Shown: positions 52,504 through 62,127, numbered from the stretch's first letter. The stretch: DNA of 64,000 nucleotides from Candidatus Bathyarchaeota archaeon (GCA_026014725.1 JAOZHV010000026.1:62001-126000), one strand, 5' to 3'. Notes: generated by a model not told the origin, from the letters alone. Made by a program: numbers and translations.

Positions 52504-55386
52504 ATGAGCCAAACCAATCAAATGGAGCAAAAATGGCAAGCCAAATGGGAAGCCGCACACATTTTCGAAGCTGACCCAGACCCAAAAAGACAGAAAATAA
52601 TGGTGACTTTTCCTTATCCCTACATGAACGGGCCTTTGCACGTTGGACATGCGTTCACTGCTTCCCGTGTAGACGCTTATGCGCGGTTCAAGCGAATGCA
52701 GGGTTACAATGTTCTTTGGCCGTGGGGTTGGCATTGGACAGGACAGCCATTGTTGGGTGCCAGTCAACGTGTTGCCAGAGGCGACGAAGCCTACATCAAA
52801 GTGCTTCGAGAGGTTGACGGCGTGCCAGAGGCGGAGCTTGAAAAGTTTGTTGATCCATTGTATATGGCTCAGTATTACACTAACGAGGGCAGATTAGTAG
52901 CAAAAAGCATCGGTTTCTCAGTGGATTGGCGGCGTGAATTCACCACGGTAATGCCGACTTATCAGAAGTTTATTGAGTGGCAGTACAAGAACCTCAAAGA
53001 AAAAGGCTATGTGACTCGTGGAACGCATCCTGTGGTTTGGTGCCCCAAAGACCAAAGCCCAACTGGCGACCATGACCGTCAAGTCGGTGAAGGCGTAACG
53101 CCTGAAGAGTATACGCTAATCAAGTATAAGCTTGATGAGAAAACATTTTTGCCGGCGGCAACTTTCCGTCCTGAAACAATCTATGGAATAACTAACATGT
53201 GGATTAACCCTGACGCCACTTATGTTGAAGCGTCTGTGAACGGTGAGAAATGGATAGTTAGTCAAGAAGCCGCTGAAAAACTTAAAGAGCAAGAGCGAAA
53301 AATTGAGATAAAACGTTCATTTAAGGGCAAGGAGCTCATCGGCAAAACCTTTGAAAATCCTATAACTAAGGGCAAGTTTCCGATTTTGCCAGGCTGGTTT
53401 GTTGACCCTAAAACTGCTACAGGAGTGGTTTATAGTGTTCCAGCGCATGCACCATACGATTGGTTGGCGCTTAAGGACTTGCAGGAAAAGCCAGCTGTTC
53501 TTTCACAGTTCGGTGTGGACCCAACAGTTGTAGAGCACATTAAACCCATTTCAATCATCAAAGTTGAAGGATTCGGTGAGTTCCCAGCAGTTGAAATCGT
53601 TGAGCAGATGGGCATTAAAGACCAAAATGACCCGAAAGCGGATGAAGCCACTAAGGAGTTGTACAAGAAAGAGTTCCATGGCGGAGTGCTAAAAGAGAAC
53701 TGTGGACCTTACGCTGGCAAGACTATTCGAGAAGCCAAGGACGCGCTTATTGCCGATTTTCGCAAGCTCGGCGTTGCCGACAGCATGTACGATTTGCCTG
53801 AGGCTGTGGTTTGCCGTTGCATGACTCCGTGCATTGTTAAGATTCTCTCTGACCAGTGGTTCCTCAACTATTCCGACGAGGAGTGGAAGAGCAAAGCCAA
53901 AGAAGTGGTGGCTCAGATGGCGATTTATCCTGATTCTGCCAAGCCATGGTTTAACACGGTGATTGATTGGCTTCGTGAGTGGGCTTGTGCCCGAACGACG
54001 GGTTTTGGAACGCCACTGCCTTGGGGGAAAGGCTGGATTATTGAAACGCTAAGCGATTCTACAGTTTACATGTCATTTTACACTGTAAACAAACACATCA
54101 GACAAAATAACATTAAGCCTGAATCGTTAACTCCTGAAGTCTTTGATTATATTTTCTATGGAAAAGGGGAACGTGAAAAGCTTTCAGCGGAAGTCGGCAT
54201 TAGTGCAGACGTGTTGGATGAGATGCGTAAAGAATTCTTGTATTGGTATCCCTTTGATTTGCGGAACTCTGCCAAAGAGCTTGTGCCAAATCATTTGACT
54301 TTTTGCATTTTCCATCACGCGGCGCTGTTTCCGCCTCAACATTGGCCCAAAGCCATCGGTGTTAACGGCATGCTTATGGTTGAAGGGCAAGGAATGCACA
54401 AGAGCAAGGGCAATTTCGTTACGATGAAGGGTGCGGTTGAGAAGTATGGTGCTGATGCTACTCGTTGCGCATTGCTGTTGGGTGCTGAGGGCATGGATGA
54501 CCCTGATTGGCGTGCAGAAAACGTCAGGGATTTGCAGAGCAAGTTTGAGGGGTTGCTGAGTTTTGTTAGCGGCGTACTAGCATCTGCAAAAAGGGAAGAG
54601 AACACGCCGTTGGAGCGGTGGTTGCAGAGCAGGCTTCAGTACCGAATTAAATTGGTTACTGAAAGTTTGGCTGAGCTTAAGACTCGAACTGCTTTGCAGG
54701 TTGCTTTGTTTGAGACGTGGAATGATTTACGCTGGTACATACAACGCAAAGGCAACACTGAAGCGAAAGCGCTTGGTTGGGCGGTGAAGGTTTGGCTTAG
54801 GTTGCTTGCGCCGTTTGCGCCTTTCCTTTGTGAGGAGCTTTGGAGCCAAACTGGTGAGCAAGGTTTCATCAGTGTTGCTTCGTGGCCTGTGTTTGATGCT
54901 GGTAAGGTGGATGTGGCTGCTGAGGAGCAGGAGAACTTGGTTGTTGATGTAATGTCTGATACAACCAACATTTTGAAGGCGATGAAGATTGCGCCAAAAC
55001 GCATTTGCTACTTTACTGCCGCACCATGGAAGTGGCAGGTTTACCTTAAGGTTTTAGAGAAGGCTGTGGCTGGTGAGGCTAAAATTAGCGAGTTAATGAG
55101 AGAATTCGCTTCTGCACCTGACTTGAAACCTCACATGAAGGATGTTGCAGGCATTGTTCCAAGGATACTAAAGAATTTAACTAAAGTGTCTGGTGAACGG
55201 AAAATTAACATGCAAAAAATTGGGGCTGTTGATGAAAAAGCAATTTTGCAAGATGCAGTTGGCTTTTTGCGGGAACGATTCAACGCTGAAGTGTCAGTGT
55301 ATGGCGAGAACGATAAAGAACGCTATGACCCAAAGCATCGTTCGGTGATGGCTATGCCGTATCAACCAGCAATCTACGTAGAATAA
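52504..55386 (+). CDS. leuS: Leucyl-tRNA synthetase
   Basis: Archaeal-type class I LeuRS of 960 residues. The HIGH motif is in PYPYMNGPLHVGHAF, the editing domain CP1 lies between residues about 170 and 490 (TFRPETIYGITNMW), and the KMSKS region is EGQGMHKSKGNFVT. The C-terminal anticodon-binding part and tail are complete. ATG 52504 is directly usable. A housekeeping gene with no operon partner visible; its 3' flank carries repeats B and A. Confidence 0.97.
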   Translation: MSQTNQMEQKWQAKWEAAHIFEADPDPKRQKIMVTFPYPYMNGPLHVGHAFTASRVDAYARFKRMQGYNVLWPWGWHWTGQPLLGASQRVARGDEAYIKVLREVDGVPEAELEKFVDPLYMAQYYTNEGRLVAKSIGFSVDWRREFTTVMPTYQKFIEWQYKNLKEKGYVTRGTHPVVWCPKDQSPTGDHDRQVGEGVTPEEYTLIKYKLDEKTFLPAATFRPETIYGITNMWINPDATYVEASVNGEKWIVSQEAAEKLKEQERKIEIKRSFKGKELIGKTFENPITKGKFPILPGWFVDPKTATGVVYSVPAHAPYDWLALKDLQEKPAVLSQFGVDPTVVEHIKPISIIKVEGFGEFPAVEIVEQMGIKDQNDPKADEATKELYKKEFHGGVLKENCGPYAGKTIREAKDALIADFRKLGVADSMYDLPEAVVCRCMTPCIVKILSDQWFLNYSDEEWKSKAKEVVAQMAIYPDSAKPWFNTVIDWLREWACARTTGFGTPLPWGKGWIIETLSDSTVYMSFYTVNKHIRQNNIKPESLTPEVFDYIFYGKGEREKLSAEVGISADVLDEMRKEFLYWYPFDLRNSAKELVPNHLTFCIFHHAALFPPQHWPKAIGVNGMLMVEGQGMHKSKGNFVTMKGAVEKYGADATRCALLLGAEGMDDPDWRAENVRDLQSKFEGLLSFVSGVLASAKREENTPLERWLQSRLQYRIKLVTESLAELKTRTALQVALFETWNDLRWYIQRKGNTEAKALGWAVKVWLRLLAPFAPFLCEELWSQTGEQGFISVASWPVFDAGKVDVAAEEQENLVVDVMSDTTNILKAMKIAPKRICYFTAAPWKWQVYLKVLEKAVAGEAKISELMREFASAPDLKPHMKDVAGIVPRILKNLTKVSGERKINMQKIGAVDEKAILQDAVGFLRERFNAEVSVYGENDKERYDPKHRSVMAMPYQPAIYVE

Positions 55387-55428
55387 TTGCGCTACGGCAC
55401 TGAGTTTGAGGGCACATGCAATTTTTTT

Positions 55429-55503
55429 CTATAGCCCCCCTATTATATAGGCGCTATGTTGTAAAAGTTTTTGTTGCTCTGCCATAGACCCTATCCCCCT
55501 ATA
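55429..55503 (-). repeat. Intergenic repeat family B, copy 2
   Basis: The reverse complement of this 75-bp stretch is nearly identical to 43815-43888. It sits between leuS and moaC with repeat A beside it, in the same A-then-B order as at 43.6 kb when read on the minus strand. No ORF is present in 55387-55728. Confidence 0.7.
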
Positions 55504-55540
55504 TAAAGTAGCGATTTCAACATTCTTTTGTGCTGGTTTT

Positions 55541-55603
55541 GCGCCAATAGCACCTACCCCCTATAGGTTTCTGCATAGATATCCTAATAGGATACAAATA
55601 TGC
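55541..55603 (-). repeat. Intergenic repeat family A, copy 3
   Basis: Reverse complement begins GCATATTTG and ends GGTGCTATTGGCGC, matching copy 1 throughout. The inner stem keeps CTAT pairing with ATAG, and the outer stem keeps CCTA with TAGG. It is 37 bp from copy 2 of repeat B, without the 122-bp insert seen at 43.7 kb. Confidence 0.7.
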
Positions 55604-55728
55604 CCACAAAAGCTAAACGATAACTTCTCTATGCTTTCTTTGTACCCAACATATAACTGCATTAATGAATAAAAGCAAGAAAAACCAAGTATTCAAAGGA
55701 ACATAACGCTGTCAGGAAGGAAACCAAG

Positions 55729-56166
55729 TTGGCTATGGTTGATGTCTCGGGAAAATCACAGATTTTCAGAGAAGCCTCTGCGTCTGGAACTATAAAGTTG
55801 AAAGCTGAAACAATTGATTTGATAAAAAAAGGCAAAATTGCCAAAGGTGACCCCCTCTATACTGCGAAGATTGCGGGTGTGCTTGCTGCCAAAAAAACAA
55901 GCGAATTAGTTCCGCTATGTCATCCGTTGCCATTGACTAACGTGGAAGTGGACGTTAAAGTTTCAGACAAGTTTACTGTTGAGGCTTCAGCCACAGTTAA
56001 AACCAAAGCTCAAACAGGCGTGGAGATGGAAGCGTTAACAGCGGTCTCGGTGGCTTTGCTGACGGTTTGGGACATGACTAAGCAGTATGAAAAAGACTCA
56101 GAAGGGCAATACCCCTCAACAAGCATTGGCAACATTCATGTTGTACGCAAGTTCAAGCAGGTGTAA
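55729..56166 (+). CDS. moaC: Cyclic pyranopterin monophosphate synthase MoaC
   Basis: Second step of molybdopterin synthesis, converting the MoaA product to cPMP. The 145 residues include MVDVSGKSQIFREASASG, the catalytic LVPLCHPLPLTNVEVDV, and AQTGVEMEALTAVSVALLTV followed by WDMTK with the conserved Asp and Lys. TTG 55729 or ATG 55735 is the start, with GGAAGG ahead. It leads the moaC-moaB-moaA operon (3-bp and 9-bp gaps). Confidence 0.96.
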   Translation: MAMVDVSGKSQIFREASASGTIKLKAETIDLIKKGKIAKGDPLYTAKIAGVLAAKKTSELVPLCHPLPLTNVEVDVKVSDKFTVEASATVKTKAQTGVEMEALTAVSVALLTVWDMTKQYEKDSEGQYPSTSIGNIHVVRKFKQV

Positions 56167-56169
56167 GCG

Positions 56170-56703
56170 ATGAGTGAAACTTCTAAACAGCACAAAGCCA
56201 AAGCAGCTAAAAAATTGAATTTCGGTATCTACATCTGTAGCACCTCACGCTACAACCAAATGGAAAAAGGCGAACCAGTGGCGAGCGATGTTTCTGGTGA
56301 CACTTTGGTTGAAATGCTAAAGGGCGCTGGACACAAAGTCTTGTTCAAAAAAATTATCGCTGACAACGAAACCATGATTCAAGACGCTGTCATGTACGTT
56401 TTAGGCTTGCCTGAATTAGACGTTGCAATCTTTTCAGGCGGCACAGGCATAACGCCTACCGATATTACGATTGAAACGGTTTCGCCCTTTTTTGATAAGA
56501 CCTTGCCAGGGTTTGGCGAATTCTTCAGGCGCATAAGCTATGACAGGGTCGGTTCTGCCGCGGTTATGTCCCGCGCTACTGCAGGGGTTGCTAAGGGTAA
56601 AGCGTTGTTTTGTATCCCAGGTTCCCCTGACGCTGTTAAAGTTTCGGTCGAAATGCTTATTTTGCCCGAGGCTCCTCACATCGTTAAGCACGCACGGGAA
56701 TAA
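56170..56703 (+). CDS. moaB: Molybdopterin adenylyltransferase-type protein MoaB
   Basis: MoaB/MogA family, 177 residues, activating molybdopterin for metal insertion. Seen parts are FGIYICSTSRYNQ, VAIFSGGTGITPTDITIETV (the conserved GGTG loop) and FCIPGSPDAVKVSVEMLILP. The N-terminus has about 15 extra basic residues. The gene begins three bases after moaC. Confidence 0.94.
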   Translation: MSETSKQHKAKAAKKLNFGIYICSTSRYNQMEKGEPVASDVSGDTLVEMLKGAGHKVLFKKIIADNETMIQDAVMYVLGLPELDVAIFSGGTGITPTDITIETVSPFFDKTLPGFGEFFRRISYDRVGSAAVMSRATAGVAKGKALFCIPGSPDAVKVSVEMLILPEAPHIVKHARE

Positions 56704-56712
56704 CGGGGAAAA

Positions 56713-57648
56713 ATGAGTTTAAAAGATAACTGTGGCAGACCTCTACTTAATCTTCGAATTTCGATAACCCAGCGGTGCAACAATCAATGTGTATATTGCC
56801 ACAGGGAAGGTGAAGTGCAACGTGCCAACCGCTCAGCAGAGAAAATGACAGCCCAAGAAATCGTGCGCATAGCCAAAATCGCCATCGGTTTGGGCATTTC
56901 TAGGGTAAAGTTAACTGGCGGAGAACCGCTCATGCGAAAAGATCTCCCGGAAATCATCGCGGGCATAGCGGCAGTGCCAGGCTTGAGGGATTTGTCGTTA
57001 ACTACTAATGGGTTGTTGCTTGGCGGAGGTATGGCTAAAAAACTACGCGAAAGCGGTCTTAGGCGAGTAAACATCAGCTTGCCTTCATTGAATCAAGGGA
57101 CATACCGAAAGGTGTCAGGCGGAAAGCTAGAAGATGCATTGGCAGGCGTGAGCGCTGCTATTGAGGCAGGTTTTTGCCCAGTGAAACTCAACATGGTCGT
57201 CTTAAAAGACGTTAATGTCAATGATGTGCCTGAAATGATAGAGTACGCTGGACGCAACAGCGTGGTTTTACAACTCATTGAACTTGACCCCATAAACGTT
57301 AGCGACAAGTACTACTCAGCGCATCACCGCAGTTTAGACGAGCAAGAGGCAATGCTCAAAGAGAAAGCTGTTAGTGTGGAGAAGAGACCGTTTATGCATA
57401 ACCGTCTCATCTACCATTTGCCAAACGCAACCGTTGAGGTTGTAAAACCCATCGAGAACAGTGATTTTTGCATGCACTGCACTCGCATGCGCGTCACCAG
57501 TGATGGCAAATTAAAGCCATGTTTAATGAGAAACGACAATCTAACAGATATTTTGACGCCGATTCGAAAGGGAGCAAGCGACGAGCAATTAAGAGAATTG
57601 TTTATCAATGCCAACTCGTTAAGAGAGCCATATAATAAGACTGAGTAA
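56713..57648 (+). CDS. moaA: GTP 3',8-cyclase MoaA
   Basis: Radical SAM enzyme that rearranges GTP in the first molybdopterin step. The N-terminal cluster uses C22-x3-C26-x2-C29 (CNNQCVYCHREG). The SAM site includes VKLTGGEPLMRKDL and LSLTTNGLLLGG. The C-terminal second cluster is in SDFCMHCTRMRVTSDGKLKP followed by CLMRN. It ends in YNKTE, without the double Gly tail of bacterial MoaA, and is somewhat short (311). The operon context settles the call. Confidence 0.93.
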   Translation: MSLKDNCGRPLLNLRISITQRCNNQCVYCHREGEVQRANRSAEKMTAQEIVRIAKIAIGLGISRVKLTGGEPLMRKDLPEIIAGIAAVPGLRDLSLTTNGLLLGGGMAKKLRESGLRRVNISLPSLNQGTYRKVSGGKLEDALAGVSAAIEAGFCPVKLNMVVLKDVNVNDVPEMIEYAGRNSVVLQLIELDPINVSDKYYSAHHRSLDEQEAMLKEKAVSVEKRPFMHNRLIYHLPNATVEVVKPIENSDFCMHCTRMRVTSDGKLKPCLMRNDNLTDILTPIRKGASDEQLRELFINANSLREPYNKTE

Positions 57649-57685
57649 AAGTAGCTTTAGAAAGTTAAAAAACATCAAGCTACCA

Positions 57686-59773
57686 TTATTTCTCGATTGA
57701 GATTTTGCTGATTCCAGCCTCTTTCTCTAAAACCACAACGTGTTCAGCCTTGGCTGCAAACGCTTCACTGTGCGTTACAGCGATTATTTGTTCGATTGCT
57801 TTGAATCTGCTGATGGCTTCAGCTAACCTCTCTATGCTGCCATCTTCACTGCCCAAGTTTTCAGTAGGCTCATCTAGCACCAGTATGCTCAAGCCATGCC
57901 CAGTTCTCGACTGCATAATAAGTTGCCCCAAGCCTAAACGGTAAGCAAATGCCAGAAGCGTCCGTTCACCACCAGAGAGGTTGCTTACTTCGCGGTCAAC
58001 GCCACTTTCGTTCTTCACGTAAGGCGTGTAACTCTCATCGATAACCACGTTTAGCAACGGTGCTTCTCCACCAACCAAACTATCAAGCACCTGCTGAACA
58101 AAATTACGCAAAACCTTCACAAACTCAGCCCGAAGCTTAGGCTGAATACTACGATAAGCATCACGAATAGCACCCAAAACATCCAAAGTTCGGCGAATCT
58201 TTTCGACCCGTTCAAGCTTTTGCTGTGCGATGTTGATGCGTTCGCTGATGTCATCCAAGCGTCTTTGAACATCTTTTTTGCGGTTTTCCTTGGTGCGCAA
58301 ATCTGATTCTAAAGCATAAAACTGCTTGACCGCTTGTTCTTTGCAATCCTTTGCAACTTGAACCGCTGTCAAATCAAATTTGGCGATTTCAAACTGCACA
58401 GCTTCTAATTGCGAACGAAAATCTGCTTCAAGCTTGCGCTGTTCTTCTAACTCGCTTGCTAAACTTTTGAGGTTATTCTCCTCTTCAATTATTCTCAACT
58501 TGACATCGTCAGCTTTAGTAATGCATGTCTGCAAACTAGAGAAAGCTTCCGACGCTAAAGACTTTGATTGTTGCAAACTGGAAATTTGAGAACCTAATTG
58601 ACCAATTATCCTTTCTCGCTCTGCATTCTCCTGCTTTATTCGCTCAAGCAAGCCTGTCTTGTACTCGCCAGTTAAGGGCTGAATACAAAGTGGGCACTCG
58701 CTCTTCTCAGCTAAGGACACTGCTCTTTTCTGGTCAGTCTGCAAACTGCGCGAAGTAGCTTCTTGCTCAGCTTTTAAGCTACTAATCTTGTCATCAAAAG
58801 CCGCTAAGCTTGCACCTAACTGTTCAAGCGACTGGTTAGTAGGCAATCCTGCTTGCTCAAGCTTACTAAGGCAAAGTTTCATCTGGGAATCCAGCGAGTT
58901 CTGGCGCTGACGCAGGTTATCCACGATACTTTTTTTGCCCTCTATGCGCTGGGTTAAAGAAGCCAAGGTTGTAGCCATATTTGCAATGTTAGCGAGGAGC
59001 TTTGCTTCTTTTCGTTTAAGTTCTTCCACAGCCAGTTTTCTCTCTTCCAACCGCTTTAGCTTCAAATCTGCTTCATCCAATGCCCTCTTAGTAACAGCTA
59101 GTTTCTGTGTTGAATTCTCCAAATCCATCTCTAAGAGTGCGAATTCCTCGCTTGCCCTGTTGTATTCGGCGCTGAGTTTTTCTAAACTGTTGACATCCGG
59201 GTCTTTCTCGTAAACCCTCTTCTCGGTCTCAAAGTCCCGCTGGTACTGTGCAATGTTGCTCCAAGCTACTTCGTAATCAGACAAACCAAATAGCTCATCT
59301 AAGCGTCTTTGCCTGTCGCGTGGTGCCGCATCAAGCAGTTCTTTTAGATGTTCTTGTCTAAACCAAACGATTTCGCGGTAAAGGTCTCTGTCCAAGCCAG
59401 TAATTGCCTTGAACTGTTCGTTTATGGCTTCGGTTTTCATGCTGGCAACAAGCTTATCGTTCTCGTAGAGTTTGAGGGCTTCAAAGTCCTGACTGATTCC
59501 TTTGCCTTTTCTTTTTAGACCACGAATTAGTTTGTAGGTGTTGCCGTTTTGGGAGAACTGAACCGTGACTCGGCATGCGTCAGCTCCCTCACGTAAAAGA
59601 TACTCAAAACTTCTACTAATTGAGTCGCCGAAAAAGGCAAAATCAATTGCATAGAGAACGCTTGATTTTCCGCAGCCTAATCCGCCAACAAGACAGTTAA
59701 ACCCTCGGGTAAAGGGTACTGTTGATTTGACGTGGCTTCGGATGTTTTCTAGCTGGACGATTTCAATCTTCAT
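57686..59773 (-). CDS. rad50: DNA double-strand break repair ATPase Rad50
   Basis: SMC-like ABC ATPase that works with Mre11 on broken DNA. Walker A is GGLGCGKSSVLYAI at residues 31-44. Long coiled coils flank the zinc hook SECPLCIQPLTG near residue 350. The C-terminal signature is NLSGGERTLLAFAYRLG with Walker B SILVLDEPTENLG. It is short (695 residues; many archaeal Rad50 are about 850-900), so the coiled-coil arms are reduced. It overlaps mre11 by four bases (ATGA), giving coupled translation. Confidence 0.95.
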   Translation of the reverse strand: MKIEIVQLENIRSHVKSTVPFTRGFNCLVGGLGCGKSSVLYAIDFAFFGDSISRSFEYLLREGADACRVTVQFSQNGNTYKLIRGLKRKGKGISQDFEALKLYENDKLVASMKTEAINEQFKAITGLDRDLYREIVWFRQEHLKELLDAAPRDRQRRLDELFGLSDYEVAWSNIAQYQRDFETEKRVYEKDPDVNSLEKLSAEYNRASEEFALLEMDLENSTQKLAVTKRALDEADLKLKRLEERKLAVEELKRKEAKLLANIANMATTLASLTQRIEGKKSIVDNLRQRQNSLDSQMKLCLSKLEQAGLPTNQSLEQLGASLAAFDDKISSLKAEQEATSRSLQTDQKRAVSLAEKSECPLCIQPLTGEYKTGLLERIKQENAERERIIGQLGSQISSLQQSKSLASEAFSSLQTCITKADDVKLRIIEEENNLKSLASELEEQRKLEADFRSQLEAVQFEIAKFDLTAVQVAKDCKEQAVKQFYALESDLRTKENRKKDVQRRLDDISERINIAQQKLERVEKIRRTLDVLGAIRDAYRSIQPKLRAEFVKVLRNFVQQVLDSLVGGEAPLLNVVIDESYTPYVKNESGVDREVSNLSGGERTLLAFAYRLGLGQLIMQSRTGHGLSILVLDEPTENLGSEDGSIERLAEAISRFKAIEQIIAVTHSEAFAAKAEHVVVLEKEAGISKISIEK

Positions 59774-60975
59774 CGGATCAACTCCTCGATTGTTTGCTTG
59801 ACCTTCTCGTCCTGCTTGCGAGTTAAAGGCTCGATAAGGCTGAGTGCGCCACGAGCGATTTTATCCGCTTCTTCGCGTCCGTAACGCTCCATAAATATTT
59901 GCAAGAAATACTCAAAAGATTTGGTTTTTATATCCTTGAATTCGCTCTCAAAAATCGAGCGTACAATCTCGTCTGCAACGGCTGTTTCCTTTAGCAGCAC
60001 GATTGGGTGGACAAGCAGGGCTTTTTCAGCAGCATTTCGGATTTTTCCAATGTCGATTTCTCCCCTGTTTGCTTCTGCTGGCAATGTGCCTTTCAAAAGC
60101 GGAATCAGCACTGCTCCATCTGAGTCAGCGTCTTTGACCATTTGAGCGGCTAACTCGGTGATTTTTGCGGATGGCATCCCAGAGAAGTCTTCTTCGATAA
60201 TTACGAATTTGCGACCAGCCGTTAACGCTATAAATTCTGGTTTCACCTGCCCTTTTTCGTTGACATGCACGTGGTAGAAGCCTTTGGTGCATTTGGCTTC
60301 CCTGTAATCAGCCGTTTCAGTGCAGCCGCTATAAGCCAAATAGCCAGTTTTGAACTTGTCCAAATAATGCTCGTGCACATGTCCAGCCGCATAATAACAG
60401 AAGCCTTCAGGCAACTGTTCAGGAGAAATCTCTGCTTCTATGTAAGGTGGTTTAACGCTTGGTAAATCCACAGCGCCGTGGAAAACAAAAATGTTAGCGA
60501 TTCCATCTTTCGGTGTCGGCGGATTTTCTGCAAAGAATTTTGGCAGTGCTTCTTGAGTTCTGTGTCTGTTATGGTAGTTTGGTATGCCGTAAACGTAGCA
60601 GCAGTCTGTTTTTTGCCAGCATGCGCCAGTGTGCCTTGGCAGGTGATGTATTAATCCTGCGCTGTCAAGCGGATAGAGAATTGTGCTGGTTATTGTGTTA
60701 GGTGCAGAATCGTGTGAACCGTCAACGGTTAAGACTGGAATGTTGGCGTCTTTGAGCCGCTTGAAGGTTCGAATCGTATTCTCTAAGGTGACGTTTGAGG
60801 GTCTTGCATGATGGAACAGGTCACCTGCGATTATCATGAAGTCAGGTTTTAGCCCGATTGTTTTGTCCACGAGTTCTTGGAATGCTTTGTCGAAGTCTTG
60901 CCTTCTTGCCTCTAAGCCGTACTGCGAATAGCCCAAGTGCAGGTCTGAAGCGTGGACAAAGCTAAACGGCTTCAA
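59770..60975 (-). CDS. mre11: DNA double-strand break repair nuclease Mre11
   Basis: Manganese-dependent nuclease partner of Rad50, 401 residues. Phosphoesterase motifs are in order: ASDLHLGYSQYG, IIAGDLFHHARPS, VDGSHDSAPN (with Ser where many have Asn in GNHD), VFHGAV and YYAAGHVHEHY. The C-terminal 130 residues form the capping and Rad50-binding part. ATG 60975 is suitable. No herA-nurA genes are nearby, although these often accompany the pair in archaea. Confidence 0.94.
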   Translation of the reverse strand: MKPFSFVHASDLHLGYSQYGLEARRQDFDKAFQELVDKTIGLKPDFMIIAGDLFHHARPSNVTLENTIRTFKRLKDANIPVLTVDGSHDSAPNTITSTILYPLDSAGLIHHLPRHTGACWQKTDCCYVYGIPNYHNRHRTQEALPKFFAENPPTPKDGIANIFVFHGAVDLPSVKPPYIEAEISPEQLPEGFCYYAAGHVHEHYLDKFKTGYLAYSGCTETADYREAKCTKGFYHVHVNEKGQVKPEFIALTAGRKFVIIEEDFSGMPSAKITELAAQMVKDADSDGAVLIPLLKGTLPAEANRGEIDIGKIRNAAEKALLVHPIVLLKETAVADEIVRSIFESEFKDIKTKSFEYFLQIFMERYGREEADKIARGALSLIEPLTRKQDEKVKQTIEELIR

Positions 60976-61073
60976 GTTGGCTGCGGCTCCCTCATGTTTC
61001 CCTTCCTTTGCTGTTATGGTTTGGTTGTTTTAAAGGGTTTATGCTAATCTGAGTTTTTGGGGGAAAATTAGGG

Positions 61074-61116
61074 AAAAATATAAACCTCAATGGTGCGCCT
61101 TACTTTGCAAGGCGCA
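61074..61116 (+). promoter_or_regulatory. TATA box and dyad at the start of the M50 protease gene
   Basis: AAAATATAAACC (about 61074-61085) is a good TATA box. Centred near the expected transcript start is a perfect 8-bp inverted repeat, TGCGCCTT at 61094-61101 and AAGGCGCA at 61109-61116, with a 7-base loop, ending seven bases before ATG 61124. It could be an operator in DNA or a hairpin hiding the start in RNA. Confidence 0.5.
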
Positions 61117-61123
61117 GGCTCTC

Positions 61124-61948
61124 ATGAACTGCCAAGTGTGTGCACAAGAAACCATGATGCCGTTTCGTTGTCCATTTTGCGGTGGACAGTTTTGTAGTGT
61201 ACACCGTTTACCTGAAAGTCATGCGTGCCCCGGAATTGCTGCTGCTCGTGCTCAGAAGCGTGAGCAGGTGATGACGCAACAAGGGTATAATTCTTATAAT
61301 TACAGTTACGTTTTTGGTCAGCAGCCGTTTAAGCGGCAGTATCGGGTTAACTTTAGTCAAAAAGAGGTTAAGCACATAGCGGTTGCGGCTTTGCTGGTTG
61401 TGGGCATTGGTTTTTCAATCGGGTTTTATGGCAACTTTTTTGGTGGTTTCAGTTTTACATGGACTTTAGGTATGATGGCTTTTTTTGCGGTTGTGATGGT
61501 GGCGTCTTTTTTAACCCATGAAATAGGCCATAAAATTATGGCTCAAAAGCGGGGTTTGTGGGCTGAGTTTCGTTTGACGACTTGGGGTGCAGTTTTGACG
61601 TTTGCTTCGATTTTTCTGCCGTTTCGGATGATTGCTCCTGGTGCTATGATGATTGGAGGGACGCTACAAAAGAGGGATGATTTGTTAAAGATTTCTCTAG
61701 CGGGGCCAATCACTAATCTTGTTTATTCAGTAGTGTTTGTCGGGTTAGCTTTCATATTGCCTATAAGTCTAGAATGGGGATTGGTCTTTCTTTTCTGTGC
61801 CTACATTAACGCTTTTATGGCGCTGTTTAATCTGATTCCGTTCGGCGTCTTGGATGGCTATAAGATTTTTAGTTTGAATAAAAAACTTTGGGCTTTGGTC
61901 TTTGTTCCCAGTCTTGTTTTGACGATAATTACTTTCTTGTTTATCTAA
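61124..61948 (+). CDS. AN1-type zinc finger plus M50 membrane metalloprotease
   Basis: A 274-residue protein. Residues 1-38 are an AN1-like zinc finger (C3, C6, C16, C19, C24, H27, H33, C35). Six or so membrane helices follow. The site-2-protease motif is HEIGH at 132-136, and the second metal-site motif is NLIPFGVLDGYKIF. It probably cuts membrane-anchored regulators; the zinc finger may recruit substrates or partners. A promoter and a strong dyad lie directly upstream. Confidence 0.9.
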   Translation: MNCQVCAQETMMPFRCPFCGGQFCSVHRLPESHACPGIAAARAQKREQVMTQQGYNSYNYSYVFGQQPFKRQYRVNFSQKEVKHIAVAALLVVGIGFSIGFYGNFFGGFSFTWTLGMMAFFAVVMVASFLTHEIGHKIMAQKRGLWAEFRLTTWGAVLTFASIFLPFRMIAPGAMMIGGTLQKRDDLLKISLAGPITNLVYSVVFVGLAFILPISLEWGLVFLFCAYINAFMALFNLIPFGVLDGYKIFSLNKKLWALVFVPSLVLTIITFLFI

Positions 61949-61959
61949 AAATACGGTGT

Positions 61960-62127
61960 TTATTCGCCTCTTACGAAAAGTAGGTAGTGGTTGACGGTGT
62001 AGTTGTAGGTTCCGCCCATGCCCGCTGCACTGTAAGTGTGGAGTTTCCAGCCTTGTTTTTCCCATTCTTGGATTGCTTGGCCGATGTGTTCGTGGTGTCC
62101 GACGATTATGCATCGCCATTCTTTCAT
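61960..62127 (-). CDS. DUF4177-like micro-protein, 55 residues
   Basis: Minus-strand ORF from ATG 62127 to TAA. The product starts MKEWRCIIVGHHEHIGQAIQ, continues EWEKQGWKLHTYS, and ends YYTVNHYLLFVRGE-like (NHYLLFVRGE). The strand-helix(EWEKQGW)-strand layout and closing YLLFVR-type strand are characteristic of DUF4177 proteins. It is below common length cut-offs. It is convergent with the M50 gene (11 bp between stops). Function unknown. Confidence 0.72.
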   Translation of the reverse strand: MKEWRCIIVGHHEHIGQAIQEWEKQGWKLHTYSAAGMGGTYNYTVNHYLLFVRGE

